Made by a program: the position numbers and the translations under genes. Below are positions 1 through 11,329 of a DNA stretch of 64,000 nucleotides, piece after piece. Origin of the DNA: Syngnathus acus (Eukaryota; Chordata; Actinopteri; Syngnathiformes; Syngnathidae); NCBI RefSeq assembly GCF_901709675.1, contig NC_051100.1, positions 7,970,786 through 8,034,785 of the forward strand, in the 5' to 3' direction. How positions within the stretch are numbered: position 1 is the stretch's first letter; each line of letters starts with the position of its first letter. The notes beneath the pieces are model-generated. The model worked only from the letters and a program-made list of their open reading frames with translations, did no database searches and was not told the DNA's origin.

Positions 1-64
1 GTAATGTTTTGTGTTAAAAATGCTGTTTTTGTCAAACTATTAAAGACAGCTGTTGTGTATGTAG

Positions 65-2296
65 AGCTGGCGGTCCCTGGCTGATCACAGACATGAGGAG
101 AGGGGAGACCATTTTTGACATTGATCCACATCTACAAGTAAGGCTAAATTGCCACCGACTGCAGAAAAAGCATTAAAATAATAATACGTTTTCCAGCAAA
201 TATCTAACATGTAGTTTCCAAAGGGAACTGTTTTCATTTTTCGATCAAGGCTTGAGGTGGAAGGGGATTTGATCCGGAACACTATCTGAATACTAAAAGC
301 AAATAAAATGTCAGCGACACTATATTCAACCGGTCCTAATTAATATAACCCTCAAGTGTCTGAAGCGCCCCCTTTTGGTGCCTAATCCAGCCTGCAGGCC
401 AGGCATTGATGATTGCGTCTGTTTTGCTCATCCAAGCAGGAGAGAGTGGACCACGGCATCGAGACGGAAGGCTCCAACTTGAGCGGGGTCAGCGCCAAGT
501 GTGTGTGGGATGACCTGAGTCGACCGCCGGACGACGACGAGGACAGTCGCTCTATTTGCATCGGCTCGCAGCCTCGCAGGCTCTCCGATAAAGGTTTTTC
601 TGCTTTTTTGGAAATGTGTGTAGTGCACGATGGGAGCCTTCAACGCTGACCGTTTGTGTATTGACAGACACGGAACAGATCAGAGAGACTTTAAGGAAAG
701 GCTTGGAGTTCAACACCAAGGCAGCGCTGCCCCCCATCAGCAGCCAGAAACACGACAGACCTCAGTGAGTACACACACACTGGTGGAATTTGTTTTTCTG
801 TCAGGCTCCATTTCAGTTTTCATAGAATTGTGAGATCCACATTAAATTATTTTAAAAATATGATGCAATGATGGCACAACTGTTATGTGAGAATCAGTTT
901 TTTTTTTTTTAAATTATTAACCCGCTAAATAAAAAAAACTGATTAATATTCAATATGATTTTCCCCCAAAAACGAGCAAAATGGAGCATATAAAAACTCA
1001 AATATTAAAAAAAGAAAAAAATCGGTTCATATGCGAACCAAAGTAGGCTCCACTGTACTGCCACTCTCAATGACATTATTACACCAAACATTACTTTACG
1101 TATTTAACAGAACCACATGAGGTGCAACTGTTTTGACTTGGGAACGCAGTCATGAAACAAAGTAAACTCGCAAGTCAAGGCGTCACTGTTTTGCACAGTA
1201 AATTTGCTCACAGCTCTCTATGGTGCTTCCCAGTTGCATAGAAGCATTTCCTGTACACACAGCAACTTCCTCACTCTTTATTGAAGCAAGTCACACTTCC
1301 TCACTCCTCTTTCCCTTTTCTGTCTTCTCAGAAGTCGAAAGGACAGTTTGGAAAGCGAGAGCTCAACAACTATCGTCCCGCACGAGTTAGTCCGGACACG
1401 ACAGTTGGAAAGTGTCCATCTGAAATTCAACCAAGAGTCCGGCACACTGCTTCCGCTCTGTTTACGGTACTGCACATTATGCATGTTAAAAAATTAGCTT
1501 TGTAGCACTGTTTTCACGCTTGTGCTGTTTTTACACTTGAGGAAAACATGGTGATACGTGTTTGGCATTTTCCATAATGGTTAGGTAGAAATGTAAGGTG
1601 TCTGGTAGTCCTTCCCATATTTGTACTTGTTCACGCTGCTTCCTGAGTTGCATAAGAGACTTTGAACGAATTGTCTCACAGGGGCCGCTTGCTGCACGGC
1701 CGACATTTCACTTTCAAAAGTATCAACGGCGACACGGCCATTACCTTTGTGTCTACCGGGGTGGAGGGAGCATTCGCTACTGAGGAGCATCCATACGCAG
1801 CTCACGGCCCTTGGCTTCAGGTATGAACAACAAACGTCCAGGTAGTCGCCATCGCCCATTTAGCGGTACTTCCCAAGGCACTTAATTAGCTCCTGTGTGA
1901 CAAAAGCAGATTATTATTATTCTATTTAACTGTGTCACCACTGTGGTTCATTAGAGTACAATATATATTAGATATTATGGTTCGTTCCTCCCTGTTTTGC
2001 ACGGTAGATTCTTGTAGTCATTTTAATCAATTTTAATGAAAGACTATCTGTGCTCCCTTTGTAGATATTGTTGACTGAAGAGTTTGTGGATCAGATGCTT
2101 GGGGATTTGCACGATCTTAATACTCGTGAGGATGTGAGTAAATGTGACCAAGTTGTACATTTCAGTTTTGTTTTGACTCACTTAACCTTCATTTTCTCTT
2201 TAATAGACAAAACTACCAAAAGAATACAGTTGGCCCGAGAAAAACCTGAAGATCTCCATCCTCCCAGACTCCGTGTTTGATAACCTTCTGCAATGA
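65..2296 (+). CDS. sufu: SUFU, suppressor of fused (C-terminal half, 5' truncated by window)
   Basis: SUFU binds GLI transcription factors and holds them inactive in the cytoplasm and nucleus, so it is the main brake on Hedgehog signalling. Seven coding exons are visible: 65-137, 440-593, 668-764, 1332-1466, 1682-1820, 2065-2133 and 2207-2296 (stop TGA 2294-2296). Their phases join into about 252 codons, roughly the last half of a protein of about 485 residues. Recognisable SUFU segments are GPWLITDMRRGETIF, GSNLSGVSAKCVWDDLSRPP, DDEDSRSICIG, GRLLHGRHFTF, FVSTGVEGAFATEEHPYAAH and LPKEYSWPEKNLKISILPD. The linker SRKDSLES carries the serines that correspond to the PKA/GSK3 sites known in human SUFU (S342/S346); this is family knowledge. 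The first exons lie left of the window. TRIM8 follows on the same strand, as in human. I am very sure of the identity; the exact end of exon 1 on the left (65) is the least certain boundary. Confidence 0.96.
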
Positions 2297-3357
2297 GCCA
2301 GAGATGCTTAATCACTAAAACAACAATAATGGCAAAACCTGCTCATCCACACGCTTGGAAGACACAGTGGCCAAGTGTCCTCACTAGAGAAACACGATCT
2401 CCAAAAGACTGTCAGTCGATCTGGGCCCCTCAAAATCTCAGGTCCAAAACATAAACGCCGCTAACACAGTTTAGCTGTGCAGGCGTGACATCGCAAGCAA
2501 TAACTTGTGTTCTATTTATTCCAGTGGCCACAGTAAAGACAAAGAAAAAGTCATCTACTGATCCATTTTAGCGTGTGTGTGTGTGTGGTTTTTTTTTGGG
2601 CTGTATGTGTACATCTATCAAATGCTGGACATTTTTCCTCTTATTATGCCAAAGGTGAAGACAGACGGTCACTCAGTCAACTCTTGTCTTTTATAGCTGT
2701 CTAATGCAGCAGATACAAGTCCCTATGCCAAGATTTTATATAGCGAGAGAGGGGGACCTTTTTCTAATCATTGCATTTGTCATAAAATTCTCCATGGACC
2801 GTATTAAATATATGAAAAAGAAACATTTCCGGAGTTTGCTAGGTCCAACCTGTATACAGCTGTAGGTTCTTCACCCTGTTTACGTTGAGTCAGTTATGTT
2901 TGGAAGGTTTCCAATTGATTGTGCTACGTAATATTGTGCCTGTTTTACTGTTTTAAGATGGCAATCTCTTCAGTGTTATCTCCAGCGGCCAGCCCAGATG
3001 AAAAGGTTTTGATTTTCAGCTTGTCGTTTGGACCATCAGTTTGACAATGGGTGTGAGCAAAACTCAGTGCCTCGAATTGAAAAGGACCACACACAAAGCT
3101 ACGTTGACTCAGTCAACAGACTGGATTTGAATCTCTAACACCAAAACTGAAAAGACAAATTTTAATACATTGCCTTTTCTGACCGCGTGTGCTGTTACAA
3201 CATACTGTATGTTATGACGTCTGTTTTTTTTTGTCAGTCTTTTTTTAATCGAGCTATAAATGTAGATAACTTGGTTTTGTTATTTGCCATTTTATTTGAC
3301 TGAATTTGCCGATTATAATCCCAAGTGCATTAAACACTAGCTATATACACCAATAAA
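2297..3357 (+). other. sufu: SUFU 3' UTR with poly(A) signal
   Basis: The stretch after the SUFU stop has no coding potential and ends at a canonical AATAAA at 3352-3357. It holds a short GT run near 2573-2586 and T-rich stretches near 3222-3247. The 3' end is inferred from the signal only. Confidence 0.7.
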
Positions 3358-3540
3358 GCTGGAACACTGATAAATGAGCATCTGATGTATTTTGTTACCT
3401 GCTAAAAGTGCACCAATCATTAAAGCACTATTTGAATTTGTTTTATGTCCTGTATATGTGCCTGCTTGCCAAAATATTAGGCATAAGTGTTTATCAATTG
3501 TGCAAAATTAGGACTTTTAATTTAGACTTGTAATTTTAGT

Positions 3541-3622
3541 GTGGCAGCATTGGTGTGCATGTCTGCCTCATGGTTCTAAGGTTTGAATCTTAGCCTTCCT
3601 TGCACGTTCTACCCATGCTTAA
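3541..3622 (+). repeat. Degenerate SINE/LINE-tail-like fragment, copy 1
   Basis: The words GTCTGCCTCATGGTTCTAAG, TTTGAATCTTAG and CACGTTCTACCCATGC match a repeat type very common in teleosts. Related degenerate copies occur at 44856-44945 and 52105-52165 in this window. It is an old fragment without clear ends. Confidence 0.5.
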
Positions 3623-3989
3623 TATAATTTGTCACATTTTCAATATTCAAAATCACAACGTAAGAGCAACTGTGAAAGAAAGCATATTGGTGCTGATATC
3701 AAACCTGCTGCACCTGAAATGGGTGACTCTCTCATAGTTCCACTTATGGGGGTGCTGGAACTCAATTTATTTTACAAATTGTTCCTTTAAAATATTATTT
3801 GGATGTTAAATCCCTTAGGACTCGCTGTGGGTATGTGACAATGAGTACTATTTTGCAGATATTAGCCTCGTCAAAATGCCCAGCTTCTGTTCACTTAGAA
3901 ATCACCATTTGCTCGCTGTATGCTGTGCTTCTAAATTTATTGTCAATATTTCATGGGCCCCAGGGGGCCTCAGCTCATAAATGTAATTG

Positions 3990-4404
3990 CTGCTGACTCC
4001 CAGCCTACTGTCCTCTGCGCCCGCCCCCTCCAGGGCTCCTCCCATCCCCGTGTATGTATCAACTCTGACGGGTCACATTAGCAAGAGGGGCCGGTCGGTC
4101 TGCGTGGACGCACAGAGCTCCCATTACAACGACTTTTTTTTTTTTTTTCTCCCATCGGGCTTTTCGTGTTCTTTGATGGTTAGTTGACGATCCAACGCAA
4201 CAGTTAAGCGCCGTAGAGGAATACAACGGGATTTGTTCGGAAACAGATCAAACAAAAGGGAAAGGCTGCTGCTAGTTCGCTTTGGTGGGCGAGCTGCTGA
4301 AATCTTGCCAGCGGGGCAGATCGGCTCTCATCGCGGGGCTTGGACGACGTAGAAGCCGTGAAGGTGCGCTGGAGTGTGCGGAGGACATGGAAAGCTGATA
4401 GTTG
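3990..4404 (+). promoter_or_regulatory. trim8: Probable TRIM8 promoter and non-coding first exon
   Basis: A relatively GC-rich block follows an AT-rich spacer and contains a pyrimidine run near 4135-4151. It ends in a plausible splice donor, GTTG/GTACGT, with the exon end at 4404. The TRIM8 coding exon begins after a splice acceptor (TTTTTAG, 5360), which implies an upstream 5' UTR exon, and this block is the best candidate. No TATA box is obvious. This is inference; a cap-site read would settle it. Confidence 0.45.
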
Positions 4405-5360
4405 GTACGTCGCTTTTGTTTTTCTTTCTCCGGAGAATTCCTACAGTAGTGTTCGCTGACAGGAAGCGAAGCTGTGGCGTTACAATTAGAACAACTAGAA
4501 ACGTCAACGGAGCTCAGCGTGACAATTCTGCTCGAGAGCAAATTGACACCGAAGATTCGATAAGCAACTGCTATATCGATCAACAAAAACAACAAAAAAC
4601 GTCACCGACTCTATAATTCATATTGAAATACACATTGAAATAATATGATCTCATTTATAGTTTTGATCCAAAGGAACAACAACAAGCTTTAAAATTTTCA
4701 TCACATTGTGACGAGATGTGTGATGTGTTTCTATTGTTGGAATAGGTTATTGCCATTCAGCCTTTAAATTTGCATTAGTGGCACTTTTTTCCCCATTTCC
4801 ATTTGTTCTGTTAGGGACTAATTGAATATATATTTTGAAACCATCAAACTTCAAACATAGCTTGTAGCAAACTGAGCGTGACGTACCCTTTGCTCGTACC
4901 TCTACGATTCACATAACAAAGCGTGTGTAGGAATGGAGAGGGAAGAGATTTTGTTGGTTTGTTAGGATTTGTTTTTATGGTTTGTGGCTTATGCTCCGGA
5001 TTTTTTTTTTTTTTTTTTCAGTTGTTTTGAAAGTGCTTTGTGATGCTGTGTCCTTTAAACAGGGGCGGAGCTACGTGGTGGCCAGAGGCCACTACTTGTC
5101 ACTGACGTGAGCGTTTCAATTACTGGATCCTCATTCTTTTCAGTTGTGTTTTATTGTGAGTTACCTCTACAGTTTCTTACCGACACGCCTTTAAATTTAA
5201 ATGACTGGAATCTGTTGATGTTCTACTCTATCTGTAATTACTGTATCTGGAGTTAAAGCCAATTTCAGCGTTCTGCATGTTGTAATGTTCGTCATAAGAT
5301 TACTTTCTCCTTGTACAACAGTGGGTTCAAAGAACTTTAATACTTGCCTTCAGTTTTTAG

Positions 5361-8300
5361 AACCGTTGCAGCCATGGATGCCAGCTGGAGGAACTGTTTT
5401 GAGGAGGAGCTTCTGTGTCCCATCTGCCTGAATGTGTTTGAGGAGCCAATCCAGCTGCCATGTAAGCACAACTTCTGCAAAAGCTGCATCTCAGAGGCAT
5501 GGGCCAAAGACAACGGTGGAGTGGTACGCTGTCCCGAGTGCAACCACGAGTACGAGCACAAGCCGTTACTGGAGAAGAACTTCAAGCTGGCCAACATCGT
5601 CAAGAGGTTCAACGTGTTGGACTCGGAGAAGTCCCCGACGGCGCTGCACTGCGTCCTGTGCAGACGAGGCCCACCGCTGCCTGTCAGGAAGGTGTGCCTG
5701 CGATGCAAGGAGCCGTGTTGCCAGATACACGTGCATACGCACCTGCAGCAGCCGTGCGTGGCGCCGGGGCACCTTCTGGTTGACGCAGAGGAGCTGAGTG
5801 CCTGGACGTGTCCCAGCCATGATGAGTACAGGCTGCTCCACTGCGAGGAAGAGCAGGTGGCTCTGTGTCCTTTCTGCTGCATCTCCCATTGCAGCGCCCA
5901 AAGACACACTGTCTGCGACGTCGACACGCAGCACATGCACATGCAGGTAAACAACACGCTTCGGAGCCTTTTCGCCTTAGCCATCAGAAGTGATGTATCA
6001 AACTGTCAAACCTGTAAAGAGATACAAGACAAGATGGCTAGATTAATTTTTGGATGTAGTCTACAAAAGCCAAAGTGGGGTTTGGCTTGAGAATCAGATT
6101 GGTTTTGATGTCAGACTCGTGTATAGGGTGACATGTGTTTTCCCGCTCCCGATGAGAAAGTCGCAGGCACTCATAAAGTTCACAGAGCTCCAAATTAGAT
6201 GTTTTTTAGTGCAAATTGTTGCTGGGGTGGAGAGCTATTATTGGGACAAAAGATGTCTGTTCAGCCCTTTCCACAGCTGCTCACCACACATCCATGCAGA
6301 CACACTCACCATCTATTCTCTCACAGCTGTATGTGCTAAACGGTAAACAGATCCGTCCAGGGTTCGCTGCTCTTCCCACATTCAAGTTGTCCGCACCAGT
6401 GACATTCTACAATCTTTGAAGTTTGGCTCACGGAGTTGTTTAATACGAGCGGATAGATGGATGACACGTGAATAAGCCCTCCAAAGGCAGGGCGTGGAAA
6501 ATCTACGACCCCTGGGCTTTATACGGCCCGCCAGAGTATTTGATCCGGCCTACCATGCAATTCTAAAAACAAATAAAACCCAAGAGGAACTTTTGGGAAA
6601 AACTGAAATGGTTCTTGATAGGAAAATGCTTCCCCGCCCCTGTCCTAGAGGGAGCTGTGGTCTATTTTAGTAGAAAACCTTTTAGATTCCCTTGGCAGCT
6701 GTGTTGTTGCTTTTGGGATAAACAAAGATGGAAATACCAACATGACTGTGTTCATATCTTTGGTTCAGTGGCTCTCAAAGGAGACTTTGAGAGTGGCCAG
6801 ATACAAGGAAGGCCGAGTAATAATAAAAGACTAATGTCATCCCCGGGACTGATGGAGGAGGAGCCCTCCCACGCAACCTCACCTTGCTTTTCTCAGCAGG
6901 AAACAGATTTTTTTTTTTTTTTTTTCCTCCCCCCATGGTATCTGGTATGTACACTGCAATGAATCAGTCTGTTGGTTGACATCAGCTGTCTGTTGATTGT
7001 GAAAGAGGCTCTCTGTTCATTGACCCTGAGGCTCTGCGTTTTAACATGAGCTTCCTGGCAACCGCTGGCTATGCGGATGCTTAACTAGGACAGTAGGGAA
7101 GTGAACATTGTTGGATTTAATCTAGATAAAGGTAAGCTTTCACACACTGCTTTGGAGAGTGGACCCTGTGCTCCATTTCAAGCACTTAAGCAGACAAAAG
7201 GGAACTTTAGCAACGCAAAGAGCTGTTTCTTGTTGGTGATGCCAACTCACCATGAAGGAGTCGCTCGCTGCAGGTTCTAACTCGGTTCCCTCTATAGTAG
7301 TTTAGGCGGTACAAAATGTTCTCCAGTGTAAAATACGCTCAGCATGCCACCCGTTTTACGTAACCATTGTTTTGTTGTTAATGGTTTAAAAGAGAAGTAG
7401 TAGTAGTAGATTATTACTGCTGGTACTTTTTATTTCTAACCTAGCCTGGGGAATAGATTGATTTAATTATCCACGTATGGTCTCTTCAGATAAGAGTTCA
7501 AGGGGTTCCTTTATTGCGCTTATAACTCAAAGCAATCATATTTCAAGCCCTAAGCTATCTCTTTACATTGAAATGAATGGGAAAGACAATAATCTGTTCC
7601 AAGAAGAAACAAAATTGCTGAGGATAGGTTGACAAAAAAAATATCTGAAAGACTGAATTTGTGAAATAGTGGACTACAAATAAGAGTAGTTATTCTATAT
7701 ATAGAATCTATTGACAATCATATCTAACTTAGCTTTTGCGGTTTGCTCCAATTTTTTTTTTTTTATTATGATATACAAACACTGGCTCAGAAGCATTATA
7801 ATAACCATTTAATGACAATTTTCGGTTGGTTGATTAAATTGTGTATGCCGTCAAGACAAGTACCTTTCCCTGAGTCCTGCTTGTCAAATTGCAAATAATG
7901 AAAGACTTGTGAATGTCGTGTCCTTGGTGCACTCCAAGCACTCGTCATCACTGAGATGAGTTGCAGTGTTGTCGTAGTCGAGTCTAGTGGCTTATTGTGG
8001 GCAGCAGAAGAGGCCGGTTGCCGTGATACAACGTTCGCTGGAGACCGCAGGAATGTGCTCATTCTCTCTCCCGTTTTTGCTCCAAACCGTCTTCCCCTAT
8101 TGCTTCCTTTTTGTGTTTCTCGCTTTCATTCGACACTTTCCTTCCCGGACCCCGGCGGTCCGGACGCAGACACGACAGTGTGTCGCTGCGGCAGAGGCCA
8201 ACGCAAACGACGACGACGGAAGCGATGCATGTGGCGAGCGAGAGGAGAAAGCAGAGCAGGGCTTGTGAGCGTCTCCTCCCCCACATGCACATGAGATAAT

Positions 8301-11106
8301 CCAGCAGGCTTTGTTGCCCTCTCTTATATTTGCTACACAAGTGGCTTTTTTCCATGCACTAGCACAATCATTAAAAGAGTGCCCCCATGCTCTCTGTCAT
8401 CAATCAGCCTGAGACTCTACATTGATTTCCATCTGCAGCACTAAACCAAGAAGGATTCTATTTAGTTGTTCAAGCCCTATGGGACTCTTTGTACTCCGCA
8501 CACAGGAAGTAGGACGGTTCCCAACAGTGGACAGCTGGGGTCAGGTGGATTTGTGCAGTTGTCTGTGTTCTCATCGCTGAATGTTTGCCGTTGTGCCTGG
8601 CAGCAGTTGCTTCCTCTGTCCACTCGGGATTTTTTTGGAGGCGGTAGCTGACTTGACTCAAAAGCTTCCAAGCAGGCAGTACTATTTGGTTCCATAGTCA
8701 AAAAAATGAAAAATCACATTTGTAACAACCTATTTAATCAAGTTACAAATAAGAGAGCAAGTCCTTTTTCCAGTCCTCTGCTTTGTGAGGCAGTAGAACG
8801 CTCAATGACAAAATGACAAGGGAATAGCAGAGTTAGCATGAACTGCTACCTATTGGTATGTGTCCTTTGACATCTACCAAGCAACAACTGGTTATGAAAA
8901 AATGGATAACCAGGAAAAAGGATTTCCTGGTATAGTTCAATATCAAAACGGCTATTGACACATCTGTACGCACTCTCCAGTGAAATCACAATCCGGATCT
9001 TAGCAGATGACCTTTCTAAAGCAGCAAGTGGTTAAAGTGTAAATGGGGTTTAGTTTGCGGCTCCTTGCAAGATACTTTTCTCTATCTTATCTATCTCCTG
9101 TTGGTCACCTCAACAGGCCACACTAATGAGGCAACAAGACAGATTGGAGGGTCGTGTTCAGAACATCGATGAGCACATTACCAGGCTGGAGTCCGACAAG
9201 ACGCTGATGAAGGTACACGAAGCCGCATATGGAGACACTAGTCAACGTCTTCACTTTAAGTATTTAAGCGGTGTGCGAGGACACGGTAACAAATGTATCG
9301 TCGTATAATTGTGTTGCAGTTGGGTCACATCCATCTGCCTTGTTTCATCAAAACATCTTGCTCTACCTCCTCACAGGATGCCGTTTCAGACCTGAAGGAG
9401 CGAGTCCGGGACCAGTACCAGAGGATGCACAGCTTGCTGGAAGCCAAACAGTGCGAAAGTATTCAGATGTTAGAGAGAACATACCGAACATACAGGAGGA
9501 GAAACTCCCAACAAGTTTTGCAGCTCAACGAGAGACGGCAGCAAGCGGAAAAACTCCTGAGCTCAGTGCAAGCCTTCTTTCAAAGAGCCGACAACATCAA
9601 CTTTATGAAGGTTCGTCTCTAATTTTTTTTTTTTTTTTTTGTCTTTCCAAACCACTTCTTGTCATTAGACAATGACAAGCCACAACAGATCCTAATTTAG
9701 TTTTTAAACTCTAGTCAAGATCAAGAACGAGCTTGCTTAAAACTGTACGGACTTCAACGCTGACTTGTATTCTGTCTGATCTGGTTGCATTGATGACTTG
9801 ACTTGAAAGGCCAACATGATTTCAATCGTGGTTCAACTTTTCACTTAGCGTTTTAGCTACCTTCTATCCAATTCTATCCTATCCTGTTGAATTGTTACAT
9901 TGCATCATGTCGTATCCTTTTATCGTCATACCATGACATTGACTGAACCTGTTGTTTCCAAATGTGTTGAAAGTTACACTTTTCTTTGTTTTATCTTTTG
10001 GTTTCCGTCATGTATCGCATTCTTACCTCTTTCATTTAATTCTTGTTACGTGATATTTTAGGCTATGCTGTTGCTATGGTGAACGAGTCACATTTTTCTC
10101 GACAATTTTACAAGCAGGTTTTCTATCCAGACTGACTTATGTGTATTCCTTTCCAGAACACAAAACCTTACCAACTACTAATTGACAGGTAAGCTGTTCC
10201 ATTTTGTTTCAACCACCAAATAGATTTGTTGCTATTTGTTTTAGCATCAACAAAAGATCTGGTAGGATGCATTTATTCCAAATAAGATGGGCGTTTTGAT
10301 CCTTTTAGATCCAATTTGCAGCTGAGCAGTTCTGTCCCACTACTCCTCGTGGGCCAAATTAGCGCTCATCATTTCTTCTCGGGCCTATCAACAGAGGAGA
10401 AGAATCTGCGCAAAATACTAGAAGGTAGCAGGATTGTTTTTTTGAACATAATTGGCAAGTAATCCCTGGTATACTGTCTGTTCCGGAAAAAAAAAAATCT
10501 GTTCTGTCATTGCCAGAACCCATCCAAGACGCTTCTATCCTTGAGGTAGTCCAGACACACTCAAGCTCTCTTGGCGCTCGCTCAGGACTCAAAAAGAGGA
10601 AATATGGCATGGCTTTCTTGGAGAGTGCGACAGAAAACTCCACTTCCCAGCACCCCCCGCCTTTTCTCTACACCAACAAAATGCCTCTCCTGACTGAACC
10701 CAGCCAGCGTGACTCAAATATGTTCTCCTCTGACGTTCTGGGCCAGAATGCTCATTCCAGTCAAGGCCACAGTCACTTCCTGGACACCTCAGACCATCAT
10801 GTGATGGGCCACCACTCGGGAGCCATTTTCTCGTCGCACCTACGCGGAGGGGGCGTGTCCCAGCAGGCTGTGTATGAAGGGAGGAAAGTCCTGATGTGCT
10901 CTCGGCCTGCAACCGCTCGACCACTTTACCCGACGCACGACTCATTCGCCCCTATTAATTCTCAGGAGTATGGCCCCATACCTGGCAGCCAGCCCTTGCA
11001 GCATTTACCCATGAGAGGACTGATAGAAGCCTCACAGGCATCCAGGGGCCCTGACTATTTTGGCTTGTACAGTCAATCTGCAAGCAAGCATTATGGGACC
11101 AAGTAA
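5361..11106 (+). CDS. trim8: TRIM8, RING/B-box/coiled-coil E3 ubiquitin ligase
   Basis: TRIM8 is a TRIM-family E3 ligase linked in mammals to SOCS1/STAT3, NF-kB and p53 signalling. Coding exons are 5374-5946, 9117-9212, 9377-9610, 10157-10188, 10309-10424 and 10517-11106. They give 546 residues against 551 in human. The ATG at 5374 sits in a strong Kozak context (GCAGCCATGG). Residues 15-56 form the RING (CPICLNVF, CKHNFCKSC, CPEC). Two Cys/His-rich B-boxes follow, with CVLCRRGPPLPVRKVCLRC conserved in the first. Exons 2-3 encode a heptad-rich coiled coil, and exon 3 has the 234-bp size typical of TRIM genes. The tail is Ser/Pro/His-rich with no PRY-SPRY domain, as expected for TRIM8. Intron 1 is 3.2 kb; the others are short. 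Its place directly after SUFU matches human. Teleosts can have two trim8 copies, and which one this is cannot be told. Confidence 0.95.
6485..6600. repeat. Dispersed hAT-like repeat fragment in TRIM8 intron 1
   Basis: ACGGCCCGCCAGAGTATTTG, GATCCGGCC and ATGCAATTCTAAAAACAAAT resemble 265-309 and 17330-17372 in this window. It is probably a remnant of a non-autonomous hAT-type element. The boundaries are unclear. Confidence 0.4.
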
Positions 11107-11328
11107 CAATAGGGTAGAATCATCATCAAGAATGTAATGCTCTGTGATTGGCTTGCGACCAGTTCAGGGCATCCATCTGCTGCCATTCTCCCAGTCAGCT
11201 GGGATAGGCTCCAGCTCACCCACGACCCCAATGATGATAAAAATGGTACCAAAATGGCTGTACAGTAGGGAGTACTTTTGATACAGTACAGTTGTATTGG
11301 ATCTAATTGTCCAAGTGTACCTAATAAA
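11107..11328 (+). other. trim8: TRIM8 3' UTR, proximal poly(A) signal
   Basis: Non-coding sequence runs from the stop to AATAAA at 11323-11328. Part of it (11146-11232) is repeat-derived. Another AATAAA near 11747 could give a longer transcript. Confidence 0.5.
11146..11232 (-). repeat. LINE-tail-like fragment (teleost L2-type) in TRIM8 3' UTR
   Basis: GATTGGCTTGCGACCAGTTC and CAGCTGGGATAGGCTCCAGC are hallmark words of a very common teleost repeat, seen here in reverse. A second, more degraded copy lies at 52745-52925 in the opposite orientation. Family assignment is from memory, not a search. Confidence 0.6.
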
Positions 11329-11329
11329 G

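Noticed and set aside
5337-5984. 215-codon antisense frame over TRIM8 exon 1
   Set aside because: It is the mirror of a GC-rich coding exon, has no known domain and no splice partners.
7956-8355. Overlapping frames on both strands in TRIM8 intron 1
   Set aside because: All six frames are open because of local GC content. No protein resemblance, and the TRIM8 exons already form a closed model.
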